Origin: Algoriphagus terrigena DSM 22685
GTDB lineage: Bacteria > Bacteroidota > Bacteroidia > Cytophagales > Cyclobacteriaceae
Direction: 5' to 3'
Assembly: GCF_000429445.1 (NCBI RefSeq)
Contig: NZ_KE386904.1
Coordinates: forward strand, 1 to 64,000
DNA length: 64,000 nucleotides
The notes below the pieces were generated by a model. The model did no database searches. It was not told the DNA's origin and saw only the letters and a list, made by a program, of their open reading frames with translations. A program made the position numbers and the translations under genes. This document shows, in pieces, positions 26,149 through 34,932 of this stretch. Each line of letters opens with the position of its first letter. The stretch's first letter is position 1.

Positions 26149-26385
26149 ATGAAACTTGAATCCAAAACTTTGATTAAAGCTAAAACCGAGCTATTGCATC
26201 AAGTCGATCACTTCGACGAGTTTTCTGATCTCTATAAGATAGAGCACCGATGGCTCAGCCAAAAATTCCATTCCAAGATGTTTGAGAATGTTGGATGTGG
26301 AATACTGGCTGGATTTCGTACAACTTCATCTTCAGGAATCAGTCAGGCTACGTATATTGAATTTGGACTGGCTCCAGGAGCTTAG
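26149..26385 (+). CDS. Doubtful small hypothetical protein (78 aa)
   Basis: An ATG-started frame begins 14 bases after the PI-PLC-like gene and runs 78 codons (MKLESKTLIKAKTELLHQ...). I recognise no domain, signal or membrane segment. It borders a palindrome cluster and ends in low-information sequence, so it may be a decayed gene tail or not coding at all. The only support is its position close behind an upstream gene on the same strand. Confidence 0.22.
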   Translation: MKLESKTLIKAKTELLHQVDHFDEFSDLYKIEHRWLSQKFHSKMFENVGCGILAGFRTTSSSGISQATYIEFGLAPGA

Positions 26386-26514
26386 CCTTTTGGAAGATGG
26401 AGTTTCCCTGAAGCAAACCACCTCGGCGTAGTCTATTGCTTTGTTCGAGAGGACGCTGGCTGGGATTTGCCCTTTTATTTTTTTGGAATTTGTAATTTCA
26501 ATATCAATAAGTTC

Positions 26515-26720
26515 AACCCCATTCGGGGTTGTTGTTGACGTGGTTGACATTCCTACCCCCGGTTTCACCGAGGGCTATTGAAAGGTTCGACCACTTGGTG
26601 GTCATTATCCCAAATCATCGTAATTCAATTCCCGACCCTGACAAGGGATCAAACTTCTCAATAACCGCGGATGAAACCCGTGGAAAAAACGATAGCGATA
26701 GGATTCCCACAACCCCGAAG
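26515..26720. repeat. Cluster of short palindromes (REP-like)
   Basis: At least six short stem-loops lie head to tail: AACCCC-ATTC-GGGGTT (26515-26530), CCCCCGG-TTTCA-CCGAGGG (about 26556-26573), GACCAC-TTG-GTGGTC (26589-26603), CCCT-GACA-AGGG (26636-26647), CCGCGG-ATGAAAC-CCGTGG (about 26665-26683) and ACAACCCC-GA-AGGGTGT (about 26709-26725). The AACCCC/GGGGTT and CCCGG-TTTCA types are commonly scattered between genes in Bacteroidota. They fill the gap between converging genes 26134 and 26825. Confidence 0.65.
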
Positions 26721-26770
26721 GGTGTCGAACTAATTTTAAAGCCAATTGCCAGATCCATCCAAATTCACAA

Positions 26771-26800
26771 AAAAAGCCGAACGGAGTCCGCTCGGCTTTT
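26771..26800 (-). terminator. Rho-independent terminator after the first SusCD operon
   Basis: A stem AAAAGCCGA/TCGGCTTTT with an inner CGGA/TCCG pairing lies 25 bases after the SusD-like stop. On the minus strand it is followed by a run of seven T, the standard terminator form. It also has four T on the plus strand, so it may act weakly in both directions. Confidence 0.85.
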
Positions 26801-26824
26801 GGATTTATTACCTCTTGAGAAATT

Positions 26825-28573
26825 TTAATAACCGGGATTTTGCACCAAGAATCCGGCAATGTTTGAAGCTCCATCAATCGCCCTTTGCGGAATCGGGAAC
26901 AGTCGCTTGTTGACATCGCTATCGGTCTTCTCAGTCCAACTGTCTTCGTATTTTCCAAAACGGATTTGGTAAACTCTTCTCAGGCCTTCCCAATACAGCT
27001 CGAAGCCAGACTCCCGGAACAGGATATCCAGATCGATGGAAGTCAAGGGAGCGGGTGTCTGTGCAGGACGGGCATTTCTGGAGGTTCTCAGCGTATTGAT
27101 ATCGGCAAGTGCGCCGGCATTGTCGCCCTTTCTCAGCTTGGCTTCAGCGCGCATCAAGTACACTTCACCCAATCGAACCAAAACTATATCCACGCTGCTT
27201 CTGCTGCAGCAGTCGGTTGCAGTTCGGCTAAACTGGTATTTGGAGAATCGGTGTCCGGTGTTGTGAAGACTTCCTTCGTTGGTGAAATCCACCTCGTAGG
27301 TATGATCCACGTAGCGGATATTTGCACCGCTGCTTCTTCTGTTGATCACCGGATAGACTCTGATCTTCCCATCCGGACATTTGATGATGTTTCCGCTGCC
27401 GTCCTTTCTTGGGCCCCAGATGATATTACGGAGGATTCCACGGTCCATTTCAAATTCAGTAGCGTCCACACAGTAGTAATGCTCTGAGTCGTTCGTGGGA
27501 TTTATTCCGGTGAGGTCTCTGAGATTTTCCGGGATGACCGTATTCTCCTGATAGAAACGGGCATCTGCATCAGCCGGGTCGACATCGCCATAGGCATCAT
27601 ACCAAGTCTGAACAAAATCCGGGGTAGCCGCTACGGCGTCCGTGCCCCTTGTGCTGGGGAATTCAGGTCTTGGTACCTGATCTCCGGATATAGACCAATA
27701 TTGCCATCTGCTGTGTTCGGTCTGAAGTACTCCTCGCTGATCGAGGGAAAAGATGATCTCTGGATTGGTGTTGTTGTTGTCATTGAAGAGGTCAAAGTAC
27801 TCCGGTGACAGGGAATAACCCGCGCTGATGATGTTGTTGGTGTATTCGATCACCTTGTCCATGTCTTCGGCTCTAAAGTCCGGAGTTCCGTAAGGATCGC
27901 GATAGACCGCTGCGTTCAGATACAGACGCGCGAGCAAAGCCTCCACGGCATGCTTGTTCATCCGACCCGGACCGCTGCTGCTCTCGCTGATCAGATTCAC
28001 CACTGCCAGCAATTCTGCCTCGAGGTAATCGACGGCTTCCTGCCCTCTCAGGATCTCTGACTGTTGGTCAGAACGCTCCTTTTTGAATACCAGTCCCCAG
28101 TTGTCCAAGGCCAACATGTTCAGGTAAGCCTTCATTGCGAGCATTTCGTAAAGTGGGTTTTGGGCACTTGCATTCCCAGCTTCCACTTCCAGCCCGAGCT
28201 GCTCTTCCGCTGCCACTGCTCTGGACAATGCCAGGGTTATGAAAGTCCAAGAATCCCCTACCAAGGCATTGCTTGGAGTCATCAGGTGCTGGTGGATGGC
28301 GATAAATTTCCCGCCGTCAAACCAGTCCGTACCCCCACGGTAGGGAAGAATTCCTTCATCTGAAGCGACTTCCTGAAGCCCAAAATTATTCGTATGCAGC
28401 CACACTTGGCGCAGCATCCCATAGACCGGGGCGATGGACCCGCTGACAATTTCCGCTTGGCCTGTCCCGGTCAGTGACTCATCGAGCACTTCTTCCTCTA
28501 AGGTGGTACAACTCAGAAATGCCAGGAAAAAGGCTGCTGCTGGAATTAATTTTCTAAAACTTATAGTCTTCAT
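26825..28573 (-). CDS. SusD/RagB-family outer-membrane nutrient-binding lipoprotein
   Basis: A 582-residue lipoprotein. The chosen start gives MKTISFRKLIPAAAFF with lipobox LAFLSC (Cys22); 11 extra upstream codons lack a reason to be used. Family features are an N-terminal TPR-like helical region (ALSRAVAAEEQLG, LYEMLAMKAYLNML), HAVEALLARLYLNAAVY, and the C-terminal YLMRAEAKLRKGDNAGALADIN, RESGFELYWEGLRR and FPIPQRAID. SusD proteins cap a TonB-dependent SusC channel at the cell surface and bind the ligand. Its partner ends 46 bp upstream. No glycosidase is adjacent, so the substrate cannot be named. Confidence 0.93.
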   Translation of the reverse strand: MKTISFRKLIPAAAFFLAFLSCTTLEEEVLDESLTGTGQAEIVSGSIAPVYGMLRQVWLHTNNFGLQEVASDEGILPYRGGTDWFDGGKFIAIHQHLMTPSNALVGDSWTFITLALSRAVAAEEQLGLEVEAGNASAQNPLYEMLAMKAYLNMLALDNWGLVFKKERSDQQSEILRGQEAVDYLEAELLAVVNLISESSSGPGRMNKHAVEALLARLYLNAAVYRDPYGTPDFRAEDMDKVIEYTNNIISAGYSLSPEYFDLFNDNNNTNPEIIFSLDQRGVLQTEHSRWQYWSISGDQVPRPEFPSTRGTDAVAATPDFVQTWYDAYGDVDPADADARFYQENTVIPENLRDLTGINPTNDSEHYYCVDATEFEMDRGILRNIIWGPRKDGSGNIIKCPDGKIRVYPVINRRSSGANIRYVDHTYEVDFTNEGSLHNTGHRFSKYQFSRTATDCCSRSSVDIVLVRLGEVYLMRAEAKLRKGDNAGALADINTLRTSRNARPAQTPAPLTSIDLDILFRESGFELYWEGLRRVYQIRFGKYEDSWTEKTDSDVNKRLFPIPQRAIDGASNIAGFLVQNPGY

Positions 28574-28619
28574 ATAATTGCGATTTTCTGGGAGATGGAT
28601 ACGCATCTGCCTGTTTTTC

Positions 28620-31600
28620 TTAAAAGGTTAGATTCAGATTGACCATGAAAGTCCTAGCTCTTGGATAGGTGAAGCGGTCGATACCGAAGGTTTGGATTCC
28701 CCCAGAAGTTGTTCCGGTGTTGATCTCCGGGTCAAATCCGGAATAGTCTGTGATCACAAACAGGTTTTGGCCAGTGACGGAAAGGCGGATAGCTTGGAAG
28801 GCATTACCAATTCCGATCTCAGTCGGGTTCAGGTTGTAACCCAAAGAGGCGTTATTTAACCTAAAGTACGAGCCGCTCTCCAGGTATCTTGTCGAAACCG
28901 TATTGGAGTTGTTGAAGGACTCCTCGGGATATTGGACTGCGAAATCCGTGGTGTTATTGGATCTGGAAAGCTGGGCCTTCGTGAAGAGCGACATGGTCGT
29001 GTGATTGAAGATCTTATTTCCGGACACACCGTTGAAGTTGAGTCCCAAGTCAAAATTCTTGTATCTGAAGTTGGCGTTGAAGCCATAGATCACTTTAGGG
29101 ATGGCACTTCCCACCACCGTTCGGTCATTGTCCAGGATTTGGCCGTCTCCGTTGACATCCACAAACCGGTTGAGTCCGTCCTCTCCGATTCCGTCAAACT
29201 GCAGCATGTAGAATGCGCCAATCGGCTGGTTGTTGATGTAGCCATTGATCGTCGCACCGGTTTGACCGGCACCCTGTGCTGCGCCGGTAGTCAAGACCGA
29301 ATAAGGGGAATCCCGTACCTCGTTTTGGATAAACGTGACATTTCCTCCAATCTCATAGGAAAAGGCCTTTTGCGCGTTGTTGCTGTAATTCAGCGCCAAT
29401 TCGATCCCACTATTGTGGATCTTCATGTTCTCAATATTATCCCAGTAGGTCGAGGTCGGCTGAACCGGGTCGGCCGGAACCACTTCCAGCAGGATGTTCG
29501 AGGATACTTTGTTGAAATAATCCAAGGTACCGGTCAAACGGTAGTCGAAGAAGGCGAAGTCAACTCCCACGTCAAATTGGGTAGATACCTCCCACTGCAG
29601 ATCCGGGTTCGCCAGTCGGGTAAAAACGATCCCATACGGGTAGCTGTCCAGCGTGGTCCCATCGGTATCGATCGGATAGGTATTCAAACTCCCCGACCCT
29701 GTAGCCAGGCGATCTTCTGAGAAGCTTGCCTTGGTGATCTTGGAAGGGATTTCCTGATTTCCGGTTTGTCCCCAGCTGGTACGGAGTTTCAGGTTGTCAA
29801 AACCGGAGTTGGCCATGAAGGCTTCCTTGCTCAGGTTCCAACCCAGCGCAAAGGAGGGGAAGTAGCCGTACTTGTTGTTATCACCAAACTTGGAGGAACC
29901 GTCCGCCCGGATGGTCGCCGTAAACAGGTACTTCTCGTCGTAGACGTAGTTTAACCGGCCAAAGAAGGACTGCAGCTCATTTTTGACAGCAGAGGAACTT
30001 ACGGTCGTCGGGAATTCGGTGGTACTGTTGTGGTCCTGATATCTTGGCTCGATGTTGTTATCCGCAAAGCCTCTGGCGGAAGTACCTCTGAACTCATCCA
30101 GGAATGTCTGATATGAGTGACCGGCCAATATCGTGACATTATGCTTGTAATTGTTCCAGTTGTAGGTCAGGGTATTTTCCACCAAGCTATTGGTATTGGC
30201 AGAGATCAACTCATCCAAGGTTCCATCCGACACATTGGATTCGTTTACGACCTCTGAATAGGGTTTGTACTGAACGTATCGGCTGGTATTGGAAAAATCC
30301 ACCCCAAGATTCAGCTTATAAGTAAGTCCGTCGATGATCTCGAAAGAAGGGGAAATCGTCCCTAAGATCCGGTTGTTTGCGGCATCATCACTGTAGAGTT
30401 CATTTCGCTTGAGTGGGTTGAGGGCATTGGTGTTGAGCAACGTAGGTTCGCCATTGGTGTAGGCAGGGATCGTCGGATTCAGGTAAAGCATATCACTGAT
30501 GATAGATCCAATACTTGGGCGCAGATTTTCGGTGTAAGATGCCGTCAAGTTGTAATCGACAATCAGCCGGCCCTCAAACGCTTTCTGGTTCATATTCAGT
30601 TTGCCTGAATAGCGCGTCAGGTTGCTGTTATTCAAGATCCCTTCCTGGTCCTGATAGCCAAGTGAAGCGAAATAGGAAAACTTCTCGGAGTTGGCTCCGC
30701 TCATGGACAAGCTGTAATCTTGGGAAAAGCCAACCTGAGTCAGTTCATCCTGCCAGTTGGTATTTCCTTCGAAATCCTCCAGTGAGCCACCTACTGCGAC
30801 TACCTGACGGCGAAACTCGTCTGCTCCAAAGACGTCGATTTGCTTGGACATGGAAGACCATGCAGTAGATGCCGATAAGTTTATCTGGGAGGCTCCTGAT
30901 TTTCCTTTCTTGGTCGTGATGACGATGACTCCATTGGATGCTCTGGAACCGTACAAAGCTGTAGCACTGGCATCCTTCAACACATCGATGCTTTCAATAT
31001 CGTTGGGATTGAGAAAGTTAAGTGGATTGGAGGCGATTCCTGTATCGGAGTTATCCAGCAGAAAGCCATCCAGTACATAGAGCGGTTGGGTACCAGAGCG
31101 TAAGCTACCGATTCCCCGGATGATCACATTTTGGTTGGCACCGGGCTCGCCGCTGGCGGAAGTGATGTTTACACCGGCCACTTTGCCCTGCAACAGATCG
31201 ACGGGATTGGTAATTACTCCTTTGTTGAAATTTTCGCTTTTCACAGAACCGATGGCGCCCGTGACATCAGACCGCTTTTGGGTACCATAGCCCACTACGA
31301 CCAATTCGTCCAATTGCCTTGCATCCGGCTCCAATTGTACGGAGAGTGTGGATAGTCCCGCCACTGCCACTTCCTTTGGAGTATATCCCAAATAGGAAAC
31401 CACCAGGATCGCATCACCAGCCACATCGATGGAGAAGTTACCATCCAGATCTGTGATGGTACCATTTGTAGTACCCTTTACAAGGATCGCAGCTCCAGGC
31501 AAAGGCGCCCCTGTCTCATCCGTGACCGTACCGGTCACTACTTCAAAAGCGCTTTCTGATGCAAGTGAGGCCTCAGCCGCTGCTGCCGTTAGCCCCAGCG

Positions 31601-31673
31601 ACCAAAAGAGTAAGCTGAATAACAAGCCCAACCGGAGCGATCTGCCTGTTTTGGAGATTGTAAAATTTCCCAT
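28620..31673 (-). CDS. SusC/RagA-family TonB-dependent receptor
   Basis: A 1,017-residue outer-membrane receptor. The signal peptide (RSLRLGLLFSLLFWSLGL) is followed by a carboxypeptidase-regulatory-like domain (VTGTVTDETGAPLPGAAI to about residue 115), the TonB-box region DELVVVGYGTQKR, the plug domain (RGIGSL, LYVLDGF, IDVLKDASATALYGS) and a barrel ending YPRARTFMVNLNLTF, the usual C-terminal beta signal. It imports a ligand with the following SusD-like lipoprotein, energised by TonB. First gene of the two-gene operon. Confidence 0.95.
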   Translation of the reverse strand: MGNFTISKTGRSLRLGLLFSLLFWSLGLTAAAAEASLASESAFEVVTGTVTDETGAPLPGAAILVKGTTNGTITDLDGNFSIDVAGDAILVVSYLGYTPKEVAVAGLSTLSVQLEPDARQLDELVVVGYGTQKRSDVTGAIGSVKSENFNKGVITNPVDLLQGKVAGVNITSASGEPGANQNVIIRGIGSLRSGTQPLYVLDGFLLDNSDTGIASNPLNFLNPNDIESIDVLKDASATALYGSRASNGVIVITTKKGKSGASQINLSASTAWSSMSKQIDVFGADEFRRQVVAVGGSLEDFEGNTNWQDELTQVGFSQDYSLSMSGANSEKFSYFASLGYQDQEGILNNSNLTRYSGKLNMNQKAFEGRLIVDYNLTASYTENLRPSIGSIISDMLYLNPTIPAYTNGEPTLLNTNALNPLKRNELYSDDAANNRILGTISPSFEIIDGLTYKLNLGVDFSNTSRYVQYKPYSEVVNESNVSDGTLDELISANTNSLVENTLTYNWNNYKHNVTILAGHSYQTFLDEFRGTSARGFADNNIEPRYQDHNSTTEFPTTVSSSAVKNELQSFFGRLNYVYDEKYLFTATIRADGSSKFGDNNKYGYFPSFALGWNLSKEAFMANSGFDNLKLRTSWGQTGNQEIPSKITKASFSEDRLATGSGSLNTYPIDTDGTTLDSYPYGIVFTRLANPDLQWEVSTQFDVGVDFAFFDYRLTGTLDYFNKVSSNILLEVVPADPVQPTSTYWDNIENMKIHNSGIELALNYSNNAQKAFSYEIGGNVTFIQNEVRDSPYSVLTTGAAQGAGQTGATINGYINNQPIGAFYMLQFDGIGEDGLNRFVDVNGDGQILDNDRTVVGSAIPKVIYGFNANFRYKNFDLGLNFNGVSGNKIFNHTTMSLFTKAQLSRSNNTTDFAVQYPEESFNNSNTVSTRYLESGSYFRLNNASLGYNLNPTEIGIGNAFQAIRLSVTGQNLFVITDYSGFDPEINTGTTSGGIQTFGIDRFTYPRARTFMVNLNLTF

Positions 31674-31704
31674 GCGTTATAGGTTTAAGTGGATAATTAG
31701 ACCG

Positions 31705-31712
31705 CAAAACTA
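31705..31712 (-). promoter_or_regulatory. -7 element of the first SusCD operon
   Basis: On the minus strand TAGTTTTG matches the Bacteroidota -7 consensus TAnnTTTG exactly and lies 31 bases before the SusC start codon, giving a short leader. No TTG is found at the proper -33 distance, which suggests activator dependence. Confidence 0.45.
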
Positions 31713-31745
31713 GCCGCCGGAAACTCGGCGTTGAGGAACTTAAGA

Positions 31746-31765
31746 TGAACTTTTCGTGAAGTTCA
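31746..31765. promoter_or_regulatory. Inverted repeat upstream of SusC (possible operator)
   Basis: TGAACTT-TTCGTG-AAGTTCA is a perfect 7-bp inverted repeat. It starts 33 bp upstream of the TAGTTTTG element, the place expected for a transcriptional activator site. Confidence 0.4.
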
Positions 31766-32110
31766 CTTGACCTACCTTAAAACAAATTGATAGGTATAAG
31801 ATAATAAATATTGAGTCCGGGACTGAATTTATTTCCCGGTTTTTTAGGGCCTATTACTTTTTAAATACTTGAATACTATGACTATACAACGGTCTAGTCT
31901 AAGAAAAAAGGCGATCAGGGTGGTGGTGAGGAGAAGGTGATTGACCGGGAAAAAGTCCAACTCATGGCATTAATGAGGATGGTGACCAGTCAAAAAACCG
32001 GTTTTCGGATTACCCGGGTGTTAAGGAAAGATGCGATGCTGGATGACCGATTCTGGTTGTAGCGCGGAAGGTTTTCCGTTAGGCTGCTGACGTTTTTCGC
32101 CATTGTTCGA

Positions 32111-32196
32111 CGTACCGTAGGTACGCATCATGGGTAGCACGGAGTCTTAACCCCGTGCAGAATCAGGTATGCAACCATAGGTTATGGTTGCATACC
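32111..32196. repeat. Three consecutive stem-loops after the Gfo/Idh gene
   Basis: CGTACC-GTA-GGTACG (32111-32125), GCACGG-loop-CCGTGC (32137-32158) and a perfect 14-bp stem with a 3-base loop at 32166-32196 (arms GGTATGCAACCATA and TATGGTTGCATACC). The last lies about 60 bases after the oxidoreductase stop. No T-run follows on either strand, so these resemble REP elements or an RNA-stabilising 3' structure more than an intrinsic terminator. Confidence 0.55.
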
Positions 32197-32256
32197 GGGA
32201 ACTACAGCCAGGTCAACCGGGAATCGGCTGGTTTTGCTATATAGAGTATTCAGTCA

Positions 32257-33645
32257 TCATACCAACTTCATCCCTACCGGGTCCCAAAGGATGGGTTTCT
32301 CCTGTGCAATGCTCAGATTGCAGGCGAGTGACGGTGCTGCCGCCCGAAGACCAAATTCCGCATCTTCGAGGATTGGCGAACCGTTCCGAACGCCGTTGAA
32401 AAAGGTAATCATGTGATCCACCCGATCGTCATATCCCTCGGGCGCTTCGAATTTGGTGGGCTCATTTTGAGTGAAGTTCCCGCCCTTTTCAGATCCGTAG
32501 GTTGCCACGTACCACTTTTGAAATTCCTTTTTTTGCTCCGCTGAAAAACTCGTGTAGGAATCATAGCCACCAAACCCCGGCGCGGCTTCTCTTTTGAGCG
32601 TCTGAACGGTAAAGTCGTTCCATCCGATGGTGATCACGCCATTGGTACCGACTAGCTTCAGGCCAAATTCGCCTTTGCCCTCTCCGTCACAAAGGTTGAC
32701 GCGTGTGGTCACCTGAAAGGAATCGTGCTGCTCGGTTTTGGGATAAGTCATCAGGGCATTGATCACATCATAGGCGTCCCGTCCGTCTTTCCAATACTTC
32801 AGATCGCCAGCGCTGAAGATCTTGTTTGGGCCTTTGGAGTCCGTTAGGGTATGAACGGTTGTCAGCAGATGGACGATCAGGTCTCCAGCTGCGCCGGTGC
32901 CATAATCACTGTAATTTCTCCATCGGAAAAACCTGGTCGCATCGAATGGGATCTTTGGCGCGTAGCCCAAAAACGAATCGAAATCCACCGTCTCAGGGCT
33001 GGCATCCGTTGGAATCGAATAATCCCACGCGCCCATGGCAGTGGATCTGTCGCAATAGGCAGACACGAAGGTCAGATCACCAATCACTCCGGACTGCAGT
33101 ACCTTTTTAGCCTCCAGGACTGCGACCGAACTTGCCCGCTGACTGCCTACCTGCAGCACCTTCCCAGTAGACTTTTGCGTGTCGATGATCGCCTGCCCGT
33201 CTTCGATGCGTTGCACCATGGGTTTTTCACAATAGACATGCTTGCCGGCTTTCATTGCATCGATGGCAATCCGCTGATGCCAGTGATCCGGCGTACACAC
33301 CAAGACCGCGTCGATGTCCGGTCGGGCCAAAACCTCCCGGTAATCTCTCGTCGTGAAGATGTCTTTGCCGTATTTTTCCCTCGCATACTCCAGCCTTCCG
33401 GTGTACAGATCACAGACCGCCACCAGCTCTACTCCATCTATAGTCAACGCGGCATCGGTGTCGTAGTGGCCGATGATTCCGCCGCCGATCAGTCCGATTC
33501 GTACTTTGTCATTGGCTTGGGATTTTAACCCACGTTTCAATAAGACACTTTTTGCAGAGGCCGAGCCGGCGAAGCTTGTTCCAACAGAGGCCAAGGCGAG
33601 AGTTCCTCCTGCTTTTTTCAGAAATTCCCTGCGTTGATTTTTCAT
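32257..33645 (-). CDS. Tat-exported Gfo/Idh/MocA-family oxidoreductase
   Basis: A 462-residue protein with a twin-arginine signal (NQRREFLKKAGGTLALAS). The Rossmann fold starts at VRIGLIGGGIIG and the family motif EKPM follows VYC near residue 130; AVLVCTPDHWHQ is also typical. C-terminal motifs include FRWRNYSDYGTGAAGD. The family performs NAD(P)-dependent oxidation, reduction or hydrolysis of sugars and polyols; exported members in Bacteroidota carry their own tightly bound cofactor. It lies upstream of and parallel to the SusCD pair but 583 bp away, so co-regulation is only possible. Substrate unknown. Confidence 0.9.
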   Translation of the reverse strand: MKNQRREFLKKAGGTLALASVGTSFAGSASAKSVLLKRGLKSQANDKVRIGLIGGGIIGHYDTDAALTIDGVELVAVCDLYTGRLEYAREKYGKDIFTTRDYREVLARPDIDAVLVCTPDHWHQRIAIDAMKAGKHVYCEKPMVQRIEDGQAIIDTQKSTGKVLQVGSQRASSVAVLEAKKVLQSGVIGDLTFVSAYCDRSTAMGAWDYSIPTDASPETVDFDSFLGYAPKIPFDATRFFRWRNYSDYGTGAAGDLIVHLLTTVHTLTDSKGPNKIFSAGDLKYWKDGRDAYDVINALMTYPKTEQHDSFQVTTRVNLCDGEGKGEFGLKLVGTNGVITIGWNDFTVQTLKREAAPGFGGYDSYTSFSAEQKKEFQKWYVATYGSEKGGNFTQNEPTKFEAPEGYDDRVDHMITFFNGVRNGSPILEDAEFGLRAAAPSLACNLSIAQEKPILWDPVGMKLV

Positions 33646-33865
33646 GGTTAATGGGTTTAAGAGTTCCTTGTCTATCTAAACACTTAAAAAATCACGAATT
33701 ATCAAAACCCAGACTTTCCCCCTTGAGCGCATTGCCTCCTGCTGTGCTCACAGTGATGTAAAAATCAACGAGCTAAAAGCTAACAATCCATCCTTGACTT
33801 AAAGCGAAAATGGGATTTGCTCAAAGAACAAACCCCATCCCATTAAGAAAACCAATAATCGAAAA

Positions 33866-34393
33866 TTACATAGCCAACCGGAGGGTTGCTTTGTCCCCGG
33901 AGGCGTTTAGATGTTGATTGAGTGTCCCGACCCATTTTTCAGCGATGAAAGGCTCGTCCGACAGTCTTCGGATCTGTCTTTCATCGAATATTGTAATGCT
34001 CTTGGCTGGTTTGCTGTGGTCTTTGAAATGCAGCAGGATATCGAGGTATCCTAACTTTTTCAATCTTGACTTACCGACACTCACCTCTTCGTAGTGCGCG
34101 TCGACCGAGGCATGATCGACCTGATTGAGATTGATCGTCATCTGTACTGGATAGTGGCCAAACCGGCAATATACGAGCACATTCTGCTTTAGATCCAAGC
34201 CCAGCATGTAGTGGTTTCTCCACTTTTGAACCTTGTCAAGAACCAGCTCTCTGCTCAAGGCAAATTCCTGAAATGACTCTTTGTTGACTTTTTGACCTTT
34301 TCTATAGCTGAGTAGATGGTATATGTAGGGCAAGCTGATCAGCAGCATGCCTATAAGGGAGACCCATAGAATCCCTGAGAAATTCATTTCCAT
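33866..34393 (-). CDS. Hypothetical protein with one N-terminal membrane helix
   Basis: A 175-residue protein. Residues about 6-28 (ILWVSLIGMLLISLPYIYHLL) are one membrane helix; the rest is soluble and slightly basic, with no motif that I recognise. The first Met pair (MEM) leaves two start choices six bases apart. It follows a second small membrane protein by 63 bp on the same strand. Confidence 0.6.
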   Translation of the reverse strand: MEMNFSGILWVSLIGMLLISLPYIYHLLSYRKGQKVNKESFQEFALSRELVLDKVQKWRNHYMLGLDLKQNVLVYCRFGHYPVQMTINLNQVDHASVDAHYEEVSVGKSRLKKLGYLDILLHFKDHSKPAKSITIFDERQIRRLSDEPFIAEKWVGTLNQHLNASGDKATLRLAM

Positions 34394-34456
34394 TTGATTG
34401 GTTGTTAGTAGTGAAAATTTTGAATGATTTAAGATTTGCTCCGAAATCCGTTCAAA

Positions 34457-34789
34457 CTACCAAGTGAAGAAGAAGTGAATAAAGGTTTGCTTTACGTCAA
34501 AAAATGGAACCGTACTGTAAGCGGAATAAAGACCGGTGGCTACTGCCGCCTTTGAATGCACCAACAGACCTTTGAAAGCTGCAGAGGGGAGCGCTACTTT
34601 AAGATCAAGCTCAAGAGGAGGTTTTTCGGCGAGGTCGCCGATTTCTGATAGGAATCCCTGAGAAGTCTGGAGATAAGATTTGCCATCAACCGAAGAAACT
34701 ACATCGACCGATAGTGGAGTCAGCAAAACGAAAAATAAGCCTACAATCCAGTTGGCCAAAAGAATACCTAAGGGAATCTGCTTGCTCAT
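34457..34789 (-). CDS. Hypothetical exported or membrane-anchored protein (110 aa)
   Basis: One hydrophobic N-terminal segment (LGILLANWIVGLFFVLLTPL) could be an anchor or uncleaved signal. The remainder (about 85 residues) has alternating hydrophobic character and ends FFFTW, with no known motif. It sits between an unknown membrane protein and the flavin operon, all on the minus strand. Confidence 0.5.
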   Translation of the reverse strand: MSKQIPLGILLANWIVGLFFVLLTPLSVDVVSSVDGKSYLQTSQGFLSEIGDLAEKPPLELDLKVALPSAAFKGLLVHSKAAVATGLYSAYSTVPFFDVKQTFIHFFFTW

Positions 34790-34932
34790 AATCAGAAATA
34801 GGCTTGAATATTACAAAAAACAAAACAACTTCAATCCGGGTTCAGGAATAAAAATGTTAAATGCTTTTAAAAATCCGAATCGGCCAGGGTTGTTTTTTTG
34901 AGAAAAGCTTAAGTCTGAAAGTACAATCCACG

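Larger units (their letters stand above)
31674..32256. other. Intergenic region between the Gfo/Idh gene and SusC
   Basis: Besides the SusC promoter region, this 583-bp stretch holds three stem-loops (32111-32125, 32137-32158, 32166-32196) near the end of the oxidoreductase gene. It also holds a 54-codon plus-strand frame (about 31898-32062) with no start or recognisable homology. I see no convincing gene. Confidence 0.5.

Noticed and set aside
26332-26568. Minus-strand 78-codon frame with some resemblance to four-helix-bundle (S23-like) proteins.
   Set aside because: The resemblance is confined to a few residues, the frame runs across the palindrome cluster, and other frames interrupt it. 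It could be a decayed relic but the evidence is too weak.
31898-32062. A 54-codon plus-strand frame (EKVQLMALMRMVTSQKTGF...) that might be a transposase or gene remnant.
   Set aside because: It opens directly after a stop, has no upstream start, and I could not recognise any family. Not enough to call a pseudogene.
32166-32196. Intrinsic terminator for the Gfo/Idh oxidoreductase gene.
   Set aside because: The stem is perfect but no T-run follows on either strand, so it is listed as a stem-loop only.
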